In this document: positions 6,530 to 13,517 of the stretch, in pieces
Layout: every line of letters starts with the position of its first letter
How positions within the stretch are numbered: position 1 is the first letter of the stretch
Source of the DNA: CAIMMJ01 sp037131955
GTDB taxonomy: Bacteria; Bacteroidota; Bacteroidia; UBA4408
Length of the DNA: 13,517 nt
NCBI GenBank assembly: GCA_037131955.1
Contig: JBAXQC010000074.1
Location: 1 to 13,517 of the forward strand
Direction: 5' to 3'
The notes under the pieces: generated by a model
Database searches by the model: none
Told to the model about the DNA's origin: nothing
Seen by the model: only the letters and a program-made list of their open reading frames with translations
Program-made: the position numbers and the translations under genes

Positions 6530-9500
6530 ATGAATTGTATAAAAACTAAAATGTATGTAATCTTTTTACTTACTAATTTATTTACTTTCAATTCTTTTTC
6601 TCAAAGTATTCCAAAAAAAATCAATGAAAAAGATCCCAACTTGCCTCATTGGGTAAAATTAATGTATGCTTCTAGGCCTAATGTTTTTGAAGTAGAAAAA
6701 GCATTTAAAGCAACCCAAAAATGGGAAGAGGAAGGCGAAGAGAGTTCAATTTATATGGGAATTTACAGAAGATGGCTAAGAGCAGTAAAAAATTACGTGA
6801 ACGATTCGGGCTTTGTAAACTTCCCCACCCAAGAGGAGTTACGTTTAAAAGAACAAATACATCTAACTAATCAGCAAACATCAAATTCCGTATGGAGTTT
6901 TGCTGGACCAGAAAGACATATAAAAGCCAAGTATAATACAAACGATACATCTGTTTTAAGATCTTGGCATGCCAACGTTTATTGCATAGATCAAAGTTTA
7001 AGTAATCCATTGGTTTTGTATTGCGGAGGAGAGTCGGGAGGAATATACAAATCTATAAATAAAGGGCTACAATGGATTTATGTTAGTCCAAATAATTTAT
7101 TTACATCTGTAAGAAGTATTCAAATACACCCAAGCAATCCTGATATTGTAATTTGTGGGGCCGCAAATAAATTATACCGAACTATGGATGGTGGGCAAAC
7201 ATGGAATGCAATTGGGCAAACAAGTTTCCAATCTTTAAACTTAGAGGCAAATCAAATAATTTTTAATTCTACTAATCCAAATATTGTTTTTGCTGCAACT
7301 GACCAAGGTTTGTTTAGGTCAACAGACATGGGCAATAATTGGGTAGAAATACTAAATGAAGATTGTTTAAGTGTAGTATTCAACGCAACTAATCAGCAAA
7401 TAGTTTATGCAACGCAGCACAATCCAACAACAGGAGGTTCTAATTTTTATAAAAGCATTGACGGCGGTTTAACCTTTAGTATCAGAGAAAATGGTTGGTT
7501 TCAAGTTCCATCAGTTGATGTTGGATTAATTGACAGTAGAGGCGGAAAAATTGCTGTTACCGAAGCAAATCCAAATAAAATTTATGTTTTATTAGTAGGT
7601 GAAAGTTCTTCTACAGCACAACTTCAAACTCATGGATTTATTGGTATTTATGTAAGTTCTGATGGTGGCGAAACATGGTCAAATCCTCATGGAATTATTG
7701 GCGCTCCATATAACGGAAATTCTCATCCCAATCCAATGACATTTAGTGGTGACAATAATTCCTACAATCAAATATATTACAACACCACTATAATTGCATC
7801 TCACCTAAACGAAAATAATATTTTGTTTGGCGGCTTAAGTCTTTGGAGAAGCAACAATAGTGCTGAAAGTTTTTCGCCGGTTGGTGGTTATGTTGGAAAT
7901 GTTCCCGAAATCCATCCCGATATGCAGACTTTAATAAATAGAAAGATTTCATCTAATTCGGAGGAAGTTTGGTTGAGTTGCGATGGTGGAATAAATTATT
8001 CATTAGATTGGTTTGCTTCTCACGATAGTAAAACAGTAGGAATATGGGGTAGCGATTTTTGGGGATTTGATCAAGGCTGGAACGAAGATATTATGGTGGG
8101 AGGTAGATATCACAATGGCAATGCAGCTTACCATGAAGATTATTTGCCTGGAGATTTTATTCAGTTGGGTGGAGGAGAAGCACCAACAGGTTACGTAAAT
8201 TACAGTAACGAACGTAAAACATATTTCAGCGATATTGGTGGAAAAAAAATTCCTAATTCAATTTCAGGTTTAGTTGAAGAGTTTAGTGTAGGAAGTTTCC
8301 CAAATGAAAGTTATTGGTTCAATAGTAGTTCAAGAATAATTTTTGATCACCGATATTGGAACGTAGCATACATGGGTAAGGAAAATAAGTTTTACAAAAG
8401 CACTGATGGAGGAACAAGCTTCGGGCCAATTGCCGCATTGAATTCCAATGCAGATAATTTAGTTTTGTGGATTGAGCAAAGTAGAGCAAATCCTAATGTG
8501 TTTTTTGCTCAAGTTGTTGTTGGAAATTTTTCTCAACTCAAAAAATCAATTGATAACGGTATAACATGGACGAACGTTAGTATTCCACAAACTAACAGAA
8601 GAAATTTATTCTTTTGTTTAAGCGGAAGTAATGAAAATGAACTTTGGATAGGTTATACTGATGGAGCAAATGGAAGTAAAGTTTATAGAAGTGTAAATGG
8701 AGGGCAAAGTTTTGCGAACATTACTACTTCAGTATTAAATGGTTATAAAATTTACGGTATGTGTCATCAAATGGGAACAAATGGCGGGGTTTACCTTGCT
8801 ATGAAGGATGGAGCTGTGTTTTACAGAAGTAACTCAATGGTAAATTGGGTAAATTATAGCGCAGGATTACCTGTTATAACTAATCCAATAAATGTTTTAC
8901 CATTTTACAAACAAGGAAAGTTAAGACTTGCAAACGCAAGTATTGGAATTTGGGAAGCACCGTTTTATGAATCATCAAACCTAATTGCAGATTTTAGTGC
9001 AGACTATTCTACATATTATTGTCCGGGCGAAACAGTTAATTTTGTTGACCACAGCGTTGTAGGAGACAGTGCCCAATACCTTTGGAGTTTTCCCGGGGGT
9101 ACACCAAGCTCATCAACAGAAAAATATCCAAGCATTGTTTATAATGGAATTGGAATTTATGATGTTAGTTTAATAGTTACTGAAAATGGAATAAGCGACA
9201 CAATTGTTAAAAATGCATTTATAAGCACTCAAGGTATAGATAATTTACCCCTTATCCAAGATTTTGAAAGCTCAGGACTGCCCGATACTTGGAAACTTTA
9301 TGATGACCAGGAAAATTCTGTAACGTGGGGATTTTGTAATTATACAAGTGCTTATGGTATAGGAGAAAATTGCATGTATTTTGATAATTGGTATATAAAT
9401 GCCCAAGGTGCAAGAGATGCAATTTGGACAGGAAAATATAATTTTACCAATACGGTAAATCCTTATTTAAAATTTGATGTTGCTTATTGCCGATACGATA

Positions 9501-10039
9501 ACAATTGGACTGATACACTGGTAATAAAGGCAAGCAATGATTGCGGCAATACGTTTGAAATTGTTTATTTAAGGGGTGGTGATGATTTGGCTACAGCTCC
9601 ACCCAATAATTCATCTCATTTTGATGCCCCTGCAAATGAGTGGAGAACCGACTCCGTATCTCTATTGGATTTAGTAGGATATGAAAACGCTATTATTTCT
9701 TTTGAAAATAGAGGTCATTATGGACAACCAATATATATCGATAACATTAATATTGACAATGATGCTTCGGTAAACATTGTTCAAAATCCGGTAATGAAAG
9801 GAATAAAAGTTAGCCCTAATCCTGCAAATAATTTTTTACAAATTGATTTAGATGCTATTGAACAAATTTCTAGTATTCAATTGTATAATTCTAATGGAAA
9901 TTTAATTAGAAATATTGAAATAACGGAACAAAATAATTCAATAAAAATAAATATTTCTGATCTCTCTAGCGGAATGTATTATGCAAAAGTAATTGCAGGA
10001 AATTTAGTGAAAACAAAAAAATTTATAGTTCAAAAATAA
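6530..10039 (+). CDS. secreted Asp-box (sortilin/BNR-like) protein with PKD and T9SS sorting domain
   Basis: This 1169-residue protein is exported and probably displayed on the cell surface by the type IX secretion system. A signal peptide covers about 1-24 (ending NSFS). Residues 35-100 (DPNLPHWVKLM... to GFVNFP) resemble an N-terminal region common in Bacteroidota T9SS cargo. Then come at least nine Asp boxes of form S-x-D-x-G-x-T-W: SINKGLQW (175), TMDGGQTW (218), STDMGNNW (264), SIDGGLTF (309), SSDGGETW (376), SCDGGINY (483), STDGGTSF (624), SIDNGITW (673) and SVNGGQSF (721). They imply one or two beta-propellers as in VPS10/sortilin proteins. A PKD domain follows (about 820-900, LWSFPGGTPS), then a jelly-roll-like module (905-1077), then a type A sorting domain (1091-1169, VSPNPANNFLQID). 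No catalytic residues stand out; a binding or adhesive role is inferred. No neighbour suggests a ligand. Confidence 0.88.
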   Translation: MNCIKTKMYVIFLLTNLFTFNSFSQSIPKKINEKDPNLPHWVKLMYASRPNVFEVEKAFKATQKWEEEGEESSIYMGIYRRWLRAVKNYVNDSGFVNFPTQEELRLKEQIHLTNQQTSNSVWSFAGPERHIKAKYNTNDTSVLRSWHANVYCIDQSLSNPLVLYCGGESGGIYKSINKGLQWIYVSPNNLFTSVRSIQIHPSNPDIVICGAANKLYRTMDGGQTWNAIGQTSFQSLNLEANQIIFNSTNPNIVFAATDQGLFRSTDMGNNWVEILNEDCLSVVFNATNQQIVYATQHNPTTGGSNFYKSIDGGLTFSIRENGWFQVPSVDVGLIDSRGGKIAVTEANPNKIYVLLVGESSSTAQLQTHGFIGIYVSSDGGETWSNPHGIIGAPYNGNSHPNPMTFSGDNNSYNQIYYNTTIIASHLNENNILFGGLSLWRSNNSAESFSPVGGYVGNVPEIHPDMQTLINRKISSNSEEVWLSCDGGINYSLDWFASHDSKTVGIWGSDFWGFDQGWNEDIMVGGRYHNGNAAYHEDYLPGDFIQLGGGEAPTGYVNYSNERKTYFSDIGGKKIPNSISGLVEEFSVGSFPNESYWFNSSSRIIFDHRYWNVAYMGKENKFYKSTDGGTSFGPIAALNSNADNLVLWIEQSRANPNVFFAQVVVGNFSQLKKSIDNGITWTNVSIPQTNRRNLFFCLSGSNENELWIGYTDGANGSKVYRSVNGGQSFANITTSVLNGYKIYGMCHQMGTNGGVYLAMKDGAVFYRSNSMVNWVNYSAGLPVITNPINVLPFYKQGKLRLANASIGIWEAPFYESSNLIADFSADYSTYYCPGETVNFVDHSVVGDSAQYLWSFPGGTPSSSTEKYPSIVYNGIGIYDVSLIVTENGISDTIVKNAFISTQGIDNLPLIQDFESSGLPDTWKLYDDQENSVTWGFCNYTSAYGIGENCMYFDNWYINAQGARDAIWTGKYNFTNTVNPYLKFDVAYCRYDNNWTDTLVIKASNDCGNTFEIVYLRGGDDLATAPPNNSSHFDAPANEWRTDSVSLLDLVGYENAIISFENRGHYGQPIYIDNINIDNDASVNIVQNPVMKGIKVSPNPANNFLQIDLDAIEQISSIQLYNSNGNLIRNIEITEQNNSIKINISDLSSGMYYAKVIAGNLVKTKKFIVQK

Positions 10040-10064
10040 CATCAAATTTTCAAACTTTACTTTC

Positions 10065-11285
10065 TTAAAAATCCTGTTTTAGGTTTATACTTTTAACGAT
10101 TATACCAATAAATGAAACAATACAAAAAATACTAAGTAGCCACAATCTATTAAAATTGAGAATTAAATTATCAATTTCTAGTTTTAAATAAATAGTTGGA
10201 AAAAATCCAATTGCAAACCAAATAAATAATAAAGCTATTTTAGTTTTATAGTTTAGGAATCCATTGTAAAAAATTAAGGTTAATGCAGGAATCAATAATA
10301 ACATGTGATAGCTTGCCGAGCCAACTTCTGTAATTAATAAAAATAATAGAATTCCAGATATCCCAATTTCGATAAAATAATTTGATGTCCTCTTTAAAAA
10401 CAAGGTAAAAACTAAGAGTAAAAACCAAAGTGGCGACCAAACATTTGAAACAAATACCACACAGTTTTTGGTGAAGCCTGAAATTGAACCTTTAGAGAGT
10501 ACACTATTTTTAAATGCTTCTATGCTCTGGTATTGTGAGCTTGTTGGCAAAACACCAGCTACTTTTTTTTGGAGATAATTTATTTTAAAGGCTTCAAAGA
10601 AGGAATAAAAAACTTCGGCTCCGCATAAAAAAAACACCAAAAGATTCATTATTAAAAATGAAACTATTAATGACATGGCGAGTTTGAATTTTTTTTTAAT
10701 TAAAAAAATCGGAATAAATAAAAGTGGAAACAATTTTATAGAAGCAATAATTCCTAACAAAACTCCAGGAATAAATTGTTTGTTTTTTAAAATTGAAACA
10801 AGTGCAATTAAAGTAATAAACACAGTAAAGATATATACTTGACCAAGCATTAAATCATTTGCAAGATTAAAACCTACTCCTGCAACTATAAAAAAGCTGT
10901 ACCATTTATTAATCTTAAAAATGTAAGTAGTTAAGTAAAAAATAAGCAGAAAAAGAAAAGTAGAAAATACCACCCATATTTTTTTTGCATCTAAAAGAGT
11001 ATAATTAATTAGCGGCAACATAATTAAGGCTGTGGCTGGCGGATACATTACAAATAAGCCTTGTGCATAGGGATTGAGTTTTTTAATTTCTGCATTAAAC
11101 TTTTCTGTTTGGTAGGCTTCATTTAGATCACCTGTTAAGACCATTTTTGTACTTACGTAATAATTTGGAAAATCTGAATTTGCATTTTTAAATCCTGCTG
11201 CAGTTCCAAAGAATAGCACAAACGAAAAAAAAGCAAGCAAACAAAACGTAAAAAAAATATTGTTTTGAAAGAACTCTCTGAGCAT
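10065..11285 (-). CDS. GT87/DUF2029-type membrane glycosyltransferase
   Basis: The 406-residue product is a polytopic membrane protein with about ten hydrophobic helices. Motifs match the GT87 (DUF2029) family of polyprenyl-phosphate-sugar-dependent transferases. These are SDFPNYY with Asp38 after the first helix (the usual position of the catalytic acid), YPPATALIMLPL (81-92), LGQVYIF (147-153) and GVLLGIIASIKLFPLLFIP (174-192). A QYQS motif (251-254) lies in the extracytoplasmic loop. Family members move a sugar, often mannose or arabinose, from a lipid carrier to an acceptor on the outer face of the inner membrane; donor and acceptor are unknown here. Its ATG overlaps the stop codon of the upstream GT2 gene by one base (TAATG), which indicates translational coupling. 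The GT2 partner may make the lipid-linked sugar that this enzyme uses. Confidence 0.8.
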   Translation of the reverse strand: MLREFFQNNIFFTFCLLAFFSFVLFFGTAAGFKNANSDFPNYYVSTKMVLTGDLNEAYQTEKFNAEIKKLNPYAQGLFVMYPPATALIMLPLINYTLLDAKKIWVVFSTFLFLLIFYLTTYIFKINKWYSFFIVAGVGFNLANDLMLGQVYIFTVFITLIALVSILKNKQFIPGVLLGIIASIKLFPLLFIPIFLIKKKFKLAMSLIVSFLIMNLLVFFLCGAEVFYSFFEAFKINYLQKKVAGVLPTSSQYQSIEAFKNSVLSKGSISGFTKNCVVFVSNVWSPLWFLLLVFTLFLKRTSNYFIEIGISGILLFLLITEVGSASYHMLLLIPALTLIFYNGFLNYKTKIALLFIWFAIGFFPTIYLKLEIDNLILNFNRLWLLSIFCIVSFIGIIVKSINLKQDF

Positions 11286-12025
11286 TATTTAAAAAGTGTG
11301 GAGATATAAATTTTTCTTTTTGCCAAGAAAAATAAAAGTGCTGTTTGCATACAACCCATTCCGTATTTTAAACTTCTACTGAAATTAATTGAACTAGAAT
11401 CTTTTTCGTAACGTGTGGGGCAAGTAATTTCGGCAATCTCATAACCGTTATAAATAATCTGAGCCAAAATTTGATTATCAAAAACAAAATCATCTGAATT
11501 ATTTAAGTAATTTGTTTTGAGAATGGCAGCACTTTTAAATGCTCTATATCCGCTGTGGTATTCGGATAATTTTTGACCCATTAATATATTTTGTGCGAAA
11601 GTTAGAACTCGGTTAAAAAAATATTTGTAAAGTGGCATTCCTCCGTTGAGTGCACCTTTTCCTAAAATTCTACTTCCAATAACTACATCGTACACTCCTT
11701 CTGAAATTAGCGACGCCATTGCTCTAATTAGCTTTGGAGTGTATTGATAGTCGGGGTGAATCATGATTATAATGTCTGCATTTAAATTGAGTGCTGCATT
11801 GTAACACGTTTTTTGATTGCCACCGTAACCTTTGTTTTTTTGATGAGCAAAAATATGTTTAATGCCAATTTTTTTGGCAACTTCTAGTGTGTTGTCGTTG
11901 CTGGCATCGTCGGTTAAAATAACTTCATCTACAATGTCGAACGGAATTTCATTAAATGTTTTTTCTATAGTTGCAGCAGCATTATAGGCAGGCATTACTA
12001 CAACTATTTTTAAATTATTTAGCAA
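11285..12025 (-). CDS. GT2 glycosyltransferase, polyprenyl-phosphate-sugar synthase type
   Basis: This 246-residue cytosolic enzyme has a GT-A fold and lacks a membrane anchor. Motifs in order are VVVMPAYNAA (8-17), LTDDASND (37-44), KGYGGNQK (65-72), the metal-binding region HPDYQY (90-95), GSRILGKGALNGG (117-129), YHSGYRAF (156-163) and FDNQILAQ (182-189). This set resembles dolichyl-phosphate mannose or glucose synthase-like GT2 proteins, which load a nucleotide sugar onto a polyprenyl phosphate. The start deserves note: the codon is TTG at 12025-12023, preceded immediately by an in-frame TAA. The first in-frame ATG (codon 11, 11995) would remove the first beta strand and part of the nucleotide-binding core, so TTG is the likely start. 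The gene is first in a two-gene operon with the GT87-type gene. Confidence 0.85.
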   Translation of the reverse strand: MLNNLKIVVVMPAYNAAATIEKTFNEIPFDIVDEVILTDDASNDNTLEVAKKIGIKHIFAHQKNKGYGGNQKTCYNAALNLNADIIIMIHPDYQYTPKLIRAMASLISEGVYDVVIGSRILGKGALNGGMPLYKYFFNRVLTFAQNILMGQKLSEYHSGYRAFKSAAILKTNYLNNSDDFVFDNQILAQIIYNGYEIAEITCPTRYEKDSSSINFSRSLKYGMGCMQTALLFFLAKRKIYISTLFK

Positions 12026-12044
12026 TTATTTTTTATTAATTTTT

Positions 12045-12052
12045 CAAATATA
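12045..12052 (-). promoter_or_regulatory. -7 box of the glycosyltransferase operon
   Basis: TATATTTG on the minus strand is an exact TAnnTTTG match, 20 bases before the TTG start codon. The nearest TTG for a -33 box leaves only 13 nt of spacing, so that half is weak. The message would have a leader of roughly 10-15 nt. Confidence 0.45.
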
Positions 12053-12109
12053 AAAAAATTGGATTCAACATTCAGAAATTATCATGTTACTTAAGTATGG
12101 AAATTATAT

Positions 12110-12117
12110 TATTTTTG
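12110..12117 (+). promoter_or_regulatory. -7 box of the SGNH hydrolase gene
   Basis: TATTTTTG matches TAnnTTTG exactly and lies 15 bases before the ATG at 12133. No TTG is found at the proper -33 distance. Together with the box at 12045-12052 it forms a compact divergent promoter region of about 107 bases. Confidence 0.4.
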
Positions 12118-12132
12118 TTTAATTTTTAATTT

Positions 12133-13401
12133 ATGAAAACACTAGCAGTAGCAGTTTTATCTCTTTTGATAGTTGCATATTCCAAAGCAGAAACCAAGCG
12201 AGTTTTGTTTATAGGAAACAGTTACATCTATACCAATAATTTACCACAAGTACTAAAAGATGTTGCACTTTCTAACGGTGATGATGTAATTTTTGACAAC
12301 AGCACTCCCGGTGGACACACGTTTCAGCAACATTCTACCAATGCAACTACATTGTCTAAAATAGCTCAAGGCAATTGGGATTACATTATTTTGCAAGAAC
12401 AAAGTCAGAGGCCAGCTTTTCCAATTTCTCAAGTGCAAACAGAAGTTTTTCCGTATGCAGCTTATTTAGATAGTTTGGCAAAAGCACAAAATCCTTGTGC
12501 AACTGTTATGTATTACATGACTTGGGGACGAAAAAATGGAGATGCCTCAAACTGTCAGTTTTTTCCACCTTTGTGTACTTATGCAGGAATGGATTCTTTG
12601 CTAAGATTACGCTATCAAATGATGGCAGATGACAACTCTTCTGAAATTTCACCTGTGGGCCCAGTTTGGAACTATATTAGAACAAATTTTCCGAGTATAG
12701 AACTTTATAGTGCCGATGAAAGTCACCCAAATGCAACAGGAACCTATGCAGGTGCTCTTAGTTTTTATTCTGCTATCTTTCGAAAAAGCCCTTTAAATGT
12801 TACATACAACTCCACTGTATCAATTGCGAATGCTGCGTTAATAAAAGAAGCTGTAGAAGAAGTAGTTTTTCAAAATATGGAACAATGGAACATTGGTGAT
12901 TTTGATCCGCTGGCAAATTTTGAGATTGGAAGTGGCGTTGGAGCTGGTGAGTTTGTTTTTACAAATCTTTCTGAAAATTCTACTGAATACACTTGGGATT
13001 TTGGTGATGGAACTGCTTTATCTACTGAATCAAATCCTTTGCATGTTTATGCAGAGCAAGGGAATTACAATGTGATGTTGGTTTCAAAAAAATGCAATAG
13101 AATGGATACAATTATTCAAAACTTGAATTATTTTTTTCTGAGTGATACAAAAAACTTGAAAGAAAATATGTTCGATATTTTCCCTAATCCTAACAAAGAT
13201 GTTTTAAAAATAGAAATGCAAACTAATTTTAGTGGTTCATTACAAATTAGAGATGCTTTGGGCAAAGAAATTTATAATGCAAACTTGCAAAACAACATTT
13301 CCAATTTTACAATAGATACAAAAGATTTTAAAGGTGGTTTGTATTTTATAAGTTTTAGGAATGAGATAGGAGAGGTATTTAAGAAGTTTATTAAACAGTA
13401 A
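12133..13401 (+). CDS. exported SGNH hydrolase (DUF4886-like) with PKD and T9SS sorting domain
   Basis: The 422-residue protein has a signal peptide (1 to about 19, AYSKA). An SGNH/GDSL-type domain follows (about 22-250) and resembles DUF4886. Block I is LFIGNSYIYTNNLPQ with Ser30 as nucleophile. PGGHTFQQH (59-67) supplies the oxyanion Gly, WDYIILQEQSQRP (82-94) is the signature of this subfamily, and ADESHPNATG (194-203) carries Asp195 and His198 of the triad. A PKD domain (about 258-335) has the core YTWDFGDGT (286-294), and a type A T9SS sorting domain (346-422) begins with FDIFPNPNKD. A secreted esterase, perhaps acting on acylated polysaccharide, is inferred from the fold; the substrate is unknown. 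It is divergent from the glycosyltransferase operon. All expected catalytic residues are present. Confidence 0.88.
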   Translation: MKTLAVAVLSLLIVAYSKAETKRVLFIGNSYIYTNNLPQVLKDVALSNGDDVIFDNSTPGGHTFQQHSTNATTLSKIAQGNWDYIILQEQSQRPAFPISQVQTEVFPYAAYLDSLAKAQNPCATVMYYMTWGRKNGDASNCQFFPPLCTYAGMDSLLRLRYQMMADDNSSEISPVGPVWNYIRTNFPSIELYSADESHPNATGTYAGALSFYSAIFRKSPLNVTYNSTVSIANAALIKEAVEEVVFQNMEQWNIGDFDPLANFEIGSGVGAGEFVFTNLSENSTEYTWDFGDGTALSTESNPLHVYAEQGNYNVMLVSKKCNRMDTIIQNLNYFFLSDTKNLKENMFDIFPNPNKDVLKIEMQTNFSGSLQIRDALGKEIYNANLQNNISNFTIDTKDFKGGLYFISFRNEIGEVFKKFIKQ

Positions 13402-13447
13402 ATTATCAGAATCATTCCATCGCGGCGGATGTCAAGATTTACTATCG

Positions 13448-13474
13448 TTCTTTTAAGTCTTGAGACTTAAAGAA
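13448..13474 (+). repeat. imperfect inverted repeat downstream of the SGNH gene
   Basis: TTCTTTTAAGTCT (13448-13460) pairs with AGACTTAAAGAA (13463-13474), with one extra T in the left arm. Neither strand has a T run behind it, so it does not look like a standard terminator, although it sits 47 bases after the stop codon where one would be expected. Confidence 0.5.
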
Positions 13475-13517
13475 AGAATAAAAAGAAGTCTGTGATTTCA
13501 ATACCCTAAATTTCAAC

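Noticed and set aside
13448..13474. Terminator of the SGNH hydrolase gene
   Set aside because: The hairpin is present, but it lacks a T run on either strand, so it is reported as a repeat only.
1..13517. Mobile element, prophage, CRISPR array, toxin-antitoxin or defence system
   Set aside because: No transposase, integrase, phage structural or nuclease genes and no spaced direct repeats were found. All larger open frames fit known families.

Overview
The window comes from the chromosome of an AT-rich member of the Bacteroidota, probably an environmental and possibly uncultured lineage. Four things point there. Two large exported proteins end in the type A C-terminal sorting domain of the type IX secretion system (T9SS). 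A FecA-like TonB-dependent receptor has the family's characteristic plug sequence. Intergenic regions carry the Bacteroidota promoter signature (TTTG, about 17-19 nt, TAnnTTTG), and genes have A-rich leaders without Shine-Dalgarno motifs. Base composition looks even along the window, and I see no transposase, integrase, phage gene or CRISPR array. It reads mostly as core or housekeeping chromosome with a few lineage-specific surface genes.

Left part (1-1271, all minus strand). An alpha/beta hydrolase is followed by a well-formed promoter, then tRNA-Glu(UUC), then rpsT (ribosomal protein S20) and a strong rho-independent terminator. tRNA and rpsT are only 19 nt apart and almost certainly share one transcript.

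Middle (1378-6231). A FecA-like outer-membrane receptor on the plus strand converges with a small four-helix membrane protein (DUF6069-like) on the minus strand. Three bases upstream of that membrane protein lies a short coding remnant whose residues match the C-terminus of SpoIIE/PP2C-type phosphatases of Bacteroidota. Behind it come the terminator of dnaK and then dnaK itself, an orphan copy without grpE or dnaJ in view. The dnaK leader contains a 10-bp inverted repeat that can compete with a local hairpin.

Right part (6530-13401). A 1169-residue secreted protein has Asp-box (BNR/sortilin-like) repeats, a PKD domain, a jelly-roll-like module and a T9SS sorting domain. Converging on it is a two-gene minus-strand operon: a GT2 glycosyltransferase of the dolichyl-phosphate-sugar synthase type and a GT87/DUF2029-type membrane glycosyltransferase. 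The two overlap by one base, and the first appears to start with TTG. Divergent from this operon is an exported SGNH (DUF4886-like) hydrolase with PKD and T9SS sorting domains. The last 116 bases hold no gene that I can recognise, but do contain a GC-rich patch and an imperfect hairpin.

I do not see a convincing new multi-gene system. The points most worth checking are the phosphatase remnant, the tRNA-Glu/rpsT transcript, the dnaK leader structure and the GT2-GT87 pair.
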